Assembly (NCBI GenBank): GCA_964596645.1
Contig: CAZQVB010000048.1
Location: 1-28,395 of the forward strand
Length of the DNA stretch: 28,395 nt
Direction of reading: 5' to 3'
From: CAVQEK01 sp964596645
GTDB taxonomy: Bacteria > Bacteroidota > Bacteroidia > Cytophagales > Cyclobacteriaceae
Of the stretch, positions 7,481 to 13,722 are shown piece by piece (position 1 is the stretch's first letter; every line of letters starts with the position of its first letter). Made by a program: the position numbers and the translations under genes. The notes under the pieces are model-generated. The model was not told the DNA's origin, made no database searches, and worked only from the letters and a program-made list of their open reading frames with translations.

Positions 7481-7495
7481 TCCGGCCTGGCCGGA
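7481..7495. repeat. GC-rich palindrome after the lipoprotein gene
   Basis: TCCGGCCTGGCCGGA has perfect 7-bp arms around one base. It lies about 10 bp after the lipoprotein stop and just before the terminator. It could form a hairpin with a slightly larger loop that protects the mRNA 3' end. Confidence 0.35.
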
Positions 7496-7505
7496 AACAT
7501 ATGCC

Positions 7506-7536
7506 AAAAAAGGGGTGCAATGCATCCCTTTTTTTT
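7506..7536 (+). terminator. Intrinsic terminator after the small lipoprotein gene
   Basis: AAAAAAGGGGTGC (7506-7518) and GCATCCCTTTTTT pair over 13 bp (one G-U) around loop AAT, ending in an eight-T run (7529-7536). It is nearly symmetric and could also work on the other strand. Confidence 0.85.
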
Positions 7537-7745
7537 ATGCCCCGAAATCACTCAAAAGAACAATTGCAGAACGTGGTACTTTACTTTTTCACAAAACAAA
7601 AAAGCACTGATCGGTGTAAAGAATAGCGGCACTAAATAGATATGAATAACCTTTAAAATTACACCAGCGCCTATTGTTGAAGTCTCGCGCCTGCAAAGTG
7701 TAAGAGACGAGTGATGCAACACAATATGCGGCAATTGAACTGCTT

Positions 7746-8825
7746 ATGATTTCCAACCCACCCGAAGAGCAAAACCGGCAATATTACAAAGGCAAGCGCA
7801 AAATCTACGATTTCAAAAAGTGGCTGCGCAAAAAGATCAAGCTTGTCAACTATCCCTTCATTGCTGCGTACCGAGGCTTCGGCAATCTGGACTACATACA
7901 CATAAAAGGGCATACATTTCGCTCTGCAGCCCTGCCCTCGGAGCGCAAGAGCAACTCCGTATTTCGCAATACATTGGCTGTGATCAAGCGCTTTTTGATG
8001 AAGCCAATGGAAGGTGCGCGCATTCAATTGGTGCTGCAGGGCAAAATACTCGAGGAAGCATATACCGATGCCAACGGCTTTTATCAATTCAATCTGCCCA
8101 ACCCAGGCCTGCACATCGGCTGGCATACTTTTAAAGTATTGCTCGTGACGGATGAAGAAGATATTGACCAGGAGATTTCGGTGGAGGAAGAACTGCTCAT
8201 TCCGCATGAGACCGAATATGGTTTCATTTCTGATATCGACGACACATTCTTAGTGTCGCACGCTACCAACATTTTCAAAAAATTGTATACCCTGCTTACA
8301 AAAAATGTAGAAACCCGGAAGCCCTTCAAGGGAGTGGCAGAGCATTACAAACGCCTGGCCCGCGGCAGGGATGCCTCCATGCCGAACCCTTTCTTCTATG
8401 TGTCGAGCAGCGAGTGGAATTTGTATGAATTCGTGGTCGACTTTTGTGAATTTCACGGGCTGCCAAAAGGGATTTTTCTACTCAATGACCTGAAGCGTAT
8501 AGGCGATTTTTTCAAATCAGGGCTTGGGGACCATTTCCATAAGCAAAAAAAAATTCGTGAGATTTTAAATGCTTTTCCCGATATGAATTTTGTGCTTCTC
8601 GGTGATAGCGGGCAAAGCGATCCCGACATATACCACGCGATAGCCACTGAGTTTCCTGAGCAGATCGCCGCCATCTACATACGCGATGTGCGGCGTAAGA
8701 CCAAAAGCAATGTGCAACGCATCAAAAGAGAGCTCGAAGAAACCGGTATCGAAGTGATCCTCTTCAAACATAGTTCGGAAGCTATGAAGCACAGCAGCGA
8801 AAAACTCTTTTCCACCAAGAAGTAG
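7746..8825 (+). CDS. App1-type phosphatidate phosphatase domain protein (DUF2183)
   Basis: This 359-aa protein resembles the catalytic region of yeast App1, a phosphatidate phosphatase of the HAD-like group. The catalytic motif is DIDDT (Asp163, Asp165). YVSSSEWNLYEF and LLGDSGQSDPDIY form the further HAD-type motifs. Residues about 90-155 (GARIQLVLQGKILEEAYTDANGFYQF) look like the beta-sandwich that precedes the domain in bacterial members. No signal peptide or membrane segment is seen, and the N-terminus is basic (RKIYDFKKWLRKKIK). It would dephosphorylate a lipid or related phosphoester in the cytoplasm; the bacterial substrate is not certain. Confidence 0.88.
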   Translation: MISNPPEEQNRQYYKGKRKIYDFKKWLRKKIKLVNYPFIAAYRGFGNLDYIHIKGHTFRSAALPSERKSNSVFRNTLAVIKRFLMKPMEGARIQLVLQGKILEEAYTDANGFYQFNLPNPGLHIGWHTFKVLLVTDEEDIDQEISVEEELLIPHETEYGFISDIDDTFLVSHATNIFKKLYTLLTKNVETRKPFKGVAEHYKRLARGRDASMPNPFFYVSSSEWNLYEFVVDFCEFHGLPKGIFLLNDLKRIGDFFKSGLGDHFHKQKKIREILNAFPDMNFVLLGDSGQSDPDIYHAIATEFPEQIAAIYIRDVRRKTKSNVQRIKRELEETGIEVILFKHSSEAMKHSSEKLFSTKK

Positions 8826-8905
8826 CTCCGGTGGCAAGGACTATTGTATAATGCGAGTAAACCTGTTGCGCATGCGCGGGTTATAAGTCTTAAACCCTTC
8901 CTAGT

Positions 8906-9700
8906 ATGAACAAACTGATCTTTCCCCTGCTGAACACCATTACGCTGCTGGGTACTCTGTTTATCAATTATTGGTCAAACACCGGCGCCCTCAATGGCAA
9001 GAATGTCGGCGACATCAGCGAAAAATACAGTACGCTGTTCACTCCGGCCGACTATGCGTTTTCTATTTGGGGTTTCATTTACCTGCTCCTCATTGCCTTT
9101 GTCGCCTTTCAGTGGTATGTGTATTTTTCTAAAAAATTCACCGAGACCCTCACGCAGGCAGGTCTGTGGTTTAGCCTGGCCAACATCGCCAATGGTGTGT
9201 GGGTAGTCGTGTGGCTGCATGAATACACCGGCCTTTCTGTGTTCGTGATGCTGGTGCTGCTGCTGTCGCTGGTGGCCATGGTGATACGCCTGAATATGGA
9301 GCGCTGGGATGCGCCTGTGCGCATATTGGCCTTTGTATGGTGGCCTATTTGTGTGTACCTGGGGTGGATCATCCTGGCTACCGTCACCAACATAGCGGCA
9401 TGGCTGGTGAGTACCGGGTGGCAGGGAGGCAGCTTTGGCGAAACAGGCTGGACGTTGGTGATGATTGGCATTGCCACGGTGATTTACATCGTGCTTATTT
9501 TCAACAGAAGCATGCGCGAAGCCTCTATGGTAGGCATATGGGGGCTCGTTGCCATTGCCGTAAAGCAGTGGGAACTCAATGCTTCCATAGCCTATTTTGC
9601 CATTGCAGGCGCTCTGGCACTGCTTATAACATCAGGATATCATGGCTTTCAAAATCGCGCTACTTCTCCAATGTATAAATGGAAACGTGGGGAAATATAA
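8906..9700 (+). CDS. TspO/MBR-related multi-pass membrane protein
   Basis: This 264-aa integral membrane protein has about seven hydrophobic segments. FTPADYAFSIWGFIYLLL (about 45-62) and many tryptophans resemble the TspO/MBR tryptophan-rich group. It is longer than classic five-helix TspO (about 160 aa), so it belongs to the extended relatives annotated as tryptophan-rich sensory protein. Ligand and function are unknown. It follows the App1-type gene by 80 bp on the same strand and converges with the TPR/PD40 gene. Confidence 0.7.
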   Translation: MNKLIFPLLNTITLLGTLFINYWSNTGALNGKNVGDISEKYSTLFTPADYAFSIWGFIYLLLIAFVAFQWYVYFSKKFTETLTQAGLWFSLANIANGVWVVVWLHEYTGLSVFVMLVLLLSLVAMVIRLNMERWDAPVRILAFVWWPICVYLGWIILATVTNIAAWLVSTGWQGGSFGETGWTLVMIGIATVIYIVLIFNRSMREASMVGIWGLVAIAVKQWELNASIAYFAIAGALALLITSGYHGFQNRATSPMYKWKRGEI

Positions 9701-9709
9701 GAAGAGGAA

Positions 9710-9725
9710 TGGTGGACGCCTACCA
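9710..9725. terminator. Small hairpin between convergent genes
   Basis: TGGTGG, loop ACGC and CTACCA form a 6-bp stem with one G-U pair between the stops of the TspO-like gene and the TPR/PD40 gene. There is no strong T-run. A weak bidirectional terminator is possible. Confidence 0.3.
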
Positions 9726-9743
9726 CTTTCAATCTGTCAACAG

Positions 9744-11081
9744 CTAGTAATCTGCCGGCCAGGCATGAACACCCACACCGGGCATCTCGGGCTGACCTTT
9801 AGGATTGGGCTCTTCTGGCTCAAGGAGTGAAAAAGAGAACACATCGAAATGATTGGCCGTGCCGCGTTGGGAAGCAAAGTATCCGATAGATTTTCCGAGC
9901 ACCAGGTGGGCATCGTGGTAGCCAGAATTGAAGGGAGCCCCCAGGTTGTGCACCAGGCTGGTAGAGAAGGGAGCGTCGGCCACAAATATATCCAGACCAC
10001 CGTAGCCGATATGCCCGTCGGAGGCAAAAAACAAACGACCCGTCGCGGCTTCAAAATACGGTGACACCTCATCTTCCGGTGTGTTGATGTATGCGCCGAG
10101 GTGCAATGGCTGCGACCATCTGTCTGCCTCATCTTTTACAATGTACCAAAGGTCAAAGCCGCCAAGCCCACCAGGCAGGTTAGCGCTAAATATCAGCGTG
10201 TCGCCTGACCCGGTCAATGCAGGATGTCGCATCCGGAAAGATTCATTGCCCGGTACCATAGGCAGTTTTATCGGTGTCTGCCACTGCCCCGCCACCAGGT
10301 ACATGGCGTACAGGTCTTCACTCTGGCCGCTGTGCGTGCCCGCAGAAAAATAGTAAGCATTGCCCTTTGCACTGAATATGCCAGGGCCACATTGATATGG
10401 TTTCAGCCTTTCTTCCCATCGTTCCTGCAAGTCTACATGCTGCCAATGTGCCCCATTGGCCTTGTACAAATGCATGGCGGGCTGCACTGCAGCGTGTCTG
10501 TGCAATACCGGCAGCAGGCTGTCGGAAAGATACGGGGCACAAGGCAGATCATGCTGTGTGGTATTCACCTCACCGGGCAATGTCTCGAGCCGCACCTGAG
10601 GCTGACCCGACTGATGATCCAGCGCTAGCGATGCCCCGCTCATTTCAAATTCTGCACGAAAGCGGTCGTATGGTGCTACATTCTTTTGACTTAAATAGGC
10701 ATTGAAAAGCACAATGGCCTGCTCATACTTTCCCTGATACTTCAGCATTTGAGCTTGGTAAAAAAGAAGAGGCTTGCTCTGCACAGGGTCCAGTGTATAC
10801 GCTTTGCGGTAAGAGACTGCGGCCGGTGCAAACTGATGAAGAAGCCGGTGACACTCGGCCAGTCGCACGTTGGCGTTCCAATCGGCCGAATCTTCCTGCA
10901 ACACTTGCGCGTAATACTTCAGGGCCTGCGTATAATTGCGCGCATCGAAGTGGCCGTCGGCAATGGTATAGGCTTGCCGAATGGTTCTTTTGTGCTGTGC
11001 AGCGCTTTCGCTCAGTGTTACAATGATTAGCAGCAGCACCAGGGCAAGGCTAAAATGTCTGCTCAAAAAACTATGGGGCAT
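9744..11081 (-). CDS. Exported TPR and PD40 repeat protein
   Basis: This protein is about 445 aa from the chosen start. MPHSFLSRHFSLALVLLLIIV and ESAAQ form a signal peptide (cleavage near residue 28). TPR-like helices follow at about 35-130 (FDARNYTQALKYYAQVL, YQGKYEQAIVLFNAYL). WD40-like PD40 repeats then run from about 230 (GPGIFSAKGNAYYFSA, HPALTGSGDTLIFSA, SPYFEAATGRLFFASD). This resembles the N-terminal two thirds of PorE-like TPR/PD40/OmpA proteins of the type IX secretion system, but no OmpA peptidoglycan-binding domain follows. The open frame extends to 11195, but that would overlap pnuC, so Met39 at 11081 is better. Its role is unknown; it is probably periplasmic or outer-membrane associated. 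Confidence 0.75.
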   Translation of the reverse strand: MPHSFLSRHFSLALVLLLIIVTLSESAAQHKRTIRQAYTIADGHFDARNYTQALKYYAQVLQEDSADWNANVRLAECHRLLHQFAPAAVSYRKAYTLDPVQSKPLLFYQAQMLKYQGKYEQAIVLFNAYLSQKNVAPYDRFRAEFEMSGASLALDHQSGQPQVRLETLPGEVNTTQHDLPCAPYLSDSLLPVLHRHAAVQPAMHLYKANGAHWQHVDLQERWEERLKPYQCGPGIFSAKGNAYYFSAGTHSGQSEDLYAMYLVAGQWQTPIKLPMVPGNESFRMRHPALTGSGDTLIFSANLPGGLGGFDLWYIVKDEADRWSQPLHLGAYINTPEDEVSPYFEAATGRLFFASDGHIGYGGLDIFVADAPFSTSLVHNLGAPFNSGYHDAHLVLGKSIGYFASQRGTANHFDVFSFSLLEPEEPNPKGQPEMPGVGVHAWPADY

Positions 11082-11167
11082 GGCTCGATTTAAGAACTGG
11101 GTAATATGCATGTACAAACATGGATGTATCCTGCAAAGTGGCGAAAAGGTAATTTGCGAACAATGCT

Positions 11168-11175
11168 TATTTTTG
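11168..11175 (+). promoter_or_regulatory. Likely -7 element for pnuC
   Basis: TATTTTTG matches TAnnTTTG and lies 13 bp before the pnuC ATG, so the leader would be very short. No TTTG at the usual 19-bp spacing is present, which makes this call moderate. Confidence 0.4.
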
Positions 11176-11188
11176 CCGCCGTTTTTCC

Positions 11189-11818
11189 ATGACAATGCAA
11201 GTGAAGGATATATTAGAAACTACCTGGCAATCGATGACAGGCATGCAAGTGCTTGAGGCATTGGGGCTGGTCTGTGGCTTGTTGGCCGTTGTACTGCTCA
11301 TCAGGCAAAGCATATGGACGTGGCCCATAGGCATACTGTACGTGCTGCTCTCGCTATTTATTTTTATAGATGCCCGGCTGTATGCCGACCTGCTTTTGCA
11401 TGTGGTCTACTTGTTTTTAAACGCCTACGGCTGGTACTACTGGAGCCGCGGAAAATCAAGCGGCGATGACAAGCTGCCGGTGACGAAGACCCCCGTACGC
11501 ATCATGGGCTTTTTACTCCTGTTGGCCTCCGCAGGCATTGCACTGCTGGGCTTGCTGCTCACCACCTATACCGATGCTGCCCTCCCCTATTGGGACAGCA
11601 CCACCACCATTCTCAGTTTCGCCGGCATGTGGCTTACTGCCCGAAAGAAAATAGAAAACTGGTATATCTGGTTTGTGGTGGATGTGATAGCGGCCGGTAT
11701 GTATTTCTACAAAGAACTTTACTTTTTTTCCATACTGTATTTTATCTATATAGGCCTTGCCGTAGCGGGCTATATCAGCTGGCGCAAAACATATAATAAT
11801 CAGCAAGTGCATGATTAA
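11189..11818 (+). CDS. pnuC: PnuC-family vitamin transporter (nicotinamide riboside or thiamine)
   Basis: This 209-aa protein has about seven hydrophobic segments and PnuC features: SIWTWPIGILYVLLSLFIFIDARLYADLLL, LNAYGWYYWSRG and IENWYIWFVVDVIAAGMYFYK. PnuC proteins move nicotinamide riboside by facilitated diffusion; in Bacteroidota the PnuT branch carries thiamine. The gene overlaps the NadR-like kinase by 8 bp, which favours nicotinamide riboside, since phosphorylation would trap it. The TPP-riboswitch genes 600 bp downstream keep thiamine open as an alternative. I see no TPP aptamer in its short leader. It is an inner-membrane protein. Confidence 0.9.
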   Translation: MTMQVKDILETTWQSMTGMQVLEALGLVCGLLAVVLLIRQSIWTWPIGILYVLLSLFIFIDARLYADLLLHVVYLFLNAYGWYYWSRGKSSGDDKLPVTKTPVRIMGFLLLLASAGIALLGLLLTTYTDAALPYWDSTTTILSFAGMWLTARKKIENWYIWFVVDVIAAGMYFYKELYFFSILYFIYIGLAVAGYISWRKTYNNQQVHD

Positions 11819-12338
11819 ACGCATAGCCATCACCGGGCCTGAGTCTACAGGCAAAAGCTCTCTGGCCGAGAAGCTCGCCAACCATTTTGGCACCCGATGG
11901 GTGCCCGAGTATGCACGGGCTTACCTCGAAAAGCTGGGGCGCCCTTATGAAAAAAGTGATCTGGTAGAGATGGCAAAAGGGCAAATGCTTCAAGAAGACG
12001 AAATGGTCAAAAAGGCCGATCGATTGCTTTTTTGTGATACCGACCTGCTCGTTTTCAAAATTTGGTGTCAGCACCGGTTTGGGCACCTGCACCCCACCAT
12101 CAGCGAAAACTACGAACGCCGCCAGTACCACTTGTACCTGCTCACCAATATCGACATACCCTGGAAATACGATCCGCAGCGTGAGCATCCTCACCTCAGG
12201 CAGTTTTTCTTTCAGTGGTACGAGCGCGAATTGAAGAAAAAAGACCAGCCGTATGTGATCATCAGCGGCGACCACCGCCAGCGCTTTGACAGTGCCGTAG
12301 AAGCCGTAGAAAATTTGATGAATGCGCCGGATGCATAG
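11811..12338 (+). CDS. NadR-like ribosylnicotinamide kinase (AAA_28 P-loop)
   Basis: This 175-aa protein corresponds to the C-terminal kinase domain of NadR, which phosphorylates nicotinamide riboside to NMN. The Walker A motif GPESTGKSSL is at residues 9-18 and WVPEYARAYLE follows, as in NadR. LFCDTDLLVFKIW and VIISGDHRQRFDSAVEAVE match the later parts. The NMN adenylyltransferase and helix-turn-helix domains of enteric NadR are absent. Translation is probably coupled to pnuC, since ATGATTAA is shared by its start and the pnuC stop. Together they look like an NAD salvage module. It is cytoplasmic. Confidence 0.85.
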   Translation: MIKRIAITGPESTGKSSLAEKLANHFGTRWVPEYARAYLEKLGRPYEKSDLVEMAKGQMLQEDEMVKKADRLLFCDTDLLVFKIWCQHRFGHLHPTISENYERRQYHLYLLTNIDIPWKYDPQREHPHLRQFFFQWYERELKKKDQPYVIISGDHRQRFDSAVEAVENLMNAPDA

Positions 12339-12394
12339 GTGTTCATCTGACACTATCAAAATAAAGGTCGATACCTGCCGATAAATCGGGCATA

Positions 12395-12425
12395 TTTCAG
12401 CAATTCAAAAATTTAACTACTTTTG
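12395..12425 (+). promoter_or_regulatory. Promoter of the first TPP-riboswitch transcript
   Basis: TTTC (12395-12398), then 19 bp, then TACTTTTG (12418-12425) fits the Bacteroidota pattern with one mismatch in the -33 box. Transcription would start within a few bases of the first TPP aptamer. Confidence 0.65.
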
Positions 12426-12427
12426 CA

Positions 12428-12512
12428 CTTTAGGGGTGCCTCAAATCACAGGCTGAGATCATACCCATTGAACCTGATGCCGGTAATGCGGACGCAGGGA
12501 AGTTTGAGAAAT
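12428..12512 (+). ncRNA. TPP riboswitch (THI element) 1
   Basis: The conserved THI-box blocks occur in order: AGGGGTGCC, GGCTGAGA, ACCCATTGAACCTGATGCCGG, TAATGCGGACGCAGGGA. These form the P2/P3 pyrimidine-sensing and P4/P5 pyrophosphate-sensing arms of the thiamine pyrophosphate aptamer. About 120 nt lie between it and the downstream ATG. That stretch holds short hairpins (GCAC...GGTGC and ATGTG/CACAT) that could be the expression platform. It should turn down the NMT1/THI5-like gene when TPP is plentiful. Confidence 0.95.
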
Positions 12513-12631
12513 CTTCCAAGTATTGATCTTTTAATTGCCTGAGAAGCACACCCGACGGTGCAATGTGTCCACACATCTTACGTGCATATGGCTGCAGCGT
12601 ACCGCATGGTTCCACTTCATAATTTATACCA

Positions 12632-13561
12632 ATGAAACTACGCATAGCGCTCGACTGGACTCCCAACGTCATACACAGCGGCCTGCTTCTGGCCCTGCAC
12701 CACCGCCTGTTTGCCCAGGAAGGACTAGAGGTGGAATATCTGTCGACAGAAATAGACAATTATACCAAAAAACCCATCGGGAGGCTGGTCAACGGTGAAG
12801 TAGACCTGGCCATAGGGCCTACTGAGCACTTGTTCTTTTTTGGTGCACTCGACAAAAGCGCTCCGCCACTGGTAGCACTGGCCACCGTGATGCAACCCAA
12901 CATGAGCGCCTTTGTGGTAAAGGACAATGGCAATATACCCTCTCCACGACACCTGGATGGTAAAAAATATATTGGCTACAACACGCCGCTAGAGCAAAAT
13001 ATACTTGAGCAAATGATCCGTGCCGATGGCGGCACCGGCACTTTTACCACCATCACACCGCCCCGGCTCGATGTGTTTGAGGCGTTTCTTCAGGATCAGG
13101 GGCATGTGAGTTGGGTATTTGTGCCCTGGGAGGCAGAGCTGGCCCGCCACCGTGGTGTGCCTTTGAAGGAGTTTCACCTAGATGAGTATGGTGTACCCTA
13201 CGGCTACAGCACCCTGTTTTTTGCCCGGCAAGAAACCCTTGAGCAAAAGAGCCAGGCACTGAGCATATTTTTCCGGATCCTTTCAGACAGTTATGTGAAG
13301 GCAGCCGAAAATCCGGCTGCTGTCGCCAGCCAGCTCAGCAGCGCCATTGACCATTCCAACTTCGGTGATGCGAGATTTATAGAAAATGCCATGAACCGCA
13401 TAGCGCCCGCCTTGCTGAATGCCAGCGGCCGTTGGGGTCAAATGGAAGCCGGGCGCTTTGACAGGTATGCGCGCTGGCTTCATGAGAAAAATCTCATTGA
13501 CGAAGATGCCATGTATGCCATTGGCCACTACAAGCTCTTCGACAATGCATTTCTGATGTAA
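12632..13561 (+). CDS. NMT1/THI5-like pyrimidine-precursor protein without signal peptide
   Basis: This 309-aa protein of the NMT1/THI5-like substrate-binding fold begins directly with KLRIALDWTPNVIHSGLLLA, the ThiY-type DWxPNxxH opening. It has no signal peptide or lipobox, so it should stay in the cytoplasm, unlike a transport binding protein. No ThiX permease or ThiZ ATPase gene is nearby. VDLAIGPTEHLFFF places His66 where yeast Thi5p has its consumed His66, by my recalled alignment. The Lys62 position of Thi5p is Gly here, and the CCCFC cysteine cluster is absent. It lies downstream of TPP riboswitch 1, so a role in thiamine pyrimidine supply is well supported; an enzymatic role is only a hypothesis. 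Confidence 0.85.
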   Translation: MKLRIALDWTPNVIHSGLLLALHHRLFAQEGLEVEYLSTEIDNYTKKPIGRLVNGEVDLAIGPTEHLFFFGALDKSAPPLVALATVMQPNMSAFVVKDNGNIPSPRHLDGKKYIGYNTPLEQNILEQMIRADGGTGTFTTITPPRLDVFEAFLQDQGHVSWVFVPWEAELARHRGVPLKEFHLDEYGVPYGYSTLFFARQETLEQKSQALSIFFRILSDSYVKAAENPAAVASQLSSAIDHSNFGDARFIENAMNRIAPALLNASGRWGQMEAGRFDRYARWLHEKNLIDEDAMYAIGHYKLFDNAFLM

Positions 13562-13582
13562 GACGTTTGACATAAAAAAAAT

Positions 13583-13662
13583 CAAGGGGTGCCTTAACAT
13601 ATCGGGCTGAGATCATACCCATATCACCTGAACCGGGTAGTGCCGGCGTAGGGAATTTGAGT
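13583..13662 (+). ncRNA. TPP riboswitch (THI element) 2
   Basis: A second full THI-box lies 20 bp after the preceding stop codon: AGGGGTGCC, GGGCTGAGATCATACCC, CACCTGAACCGGGTAGTGCC, GCGTAGGGA. It differs from the first copy in the variable arms. No promoter fits in the 20-bp gap, so it probably acts inside the message from the first promoter. It should gate the TonB receptor gene. Confidence 0.95.
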
Positions 13663-13664
13663 GG

Positions 13665-13712
13665 TCAGTGAAAAAAGGAGACTCCCCATCTCCACTGTGA
13701 TTCACCTTTTAA
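13665..13712 (+). promoter_or_regulatory. Expression-platform hairpin of TPP riboswitch 2
   Basis: CAGTG, then an inner stem GGAGA/TCTCC around loop CTCCCCA, then CACTG, forms a hairpin followed by CCTTTTAATT. It ends about 15 nt before the receptor ATG. A terminator-type or start-masking switch are both possible. Confidence 0.45.
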
Positions 13713-13722
13713 TTAATCTAAA

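Noticed and set aside
11082..11195. N-terminal extension of the TPR/PD40 protein to an ATG at 11195
   Set aside because: It would overlap the pnuC start on the other strand and put 38 residues before a normal signal peptide.
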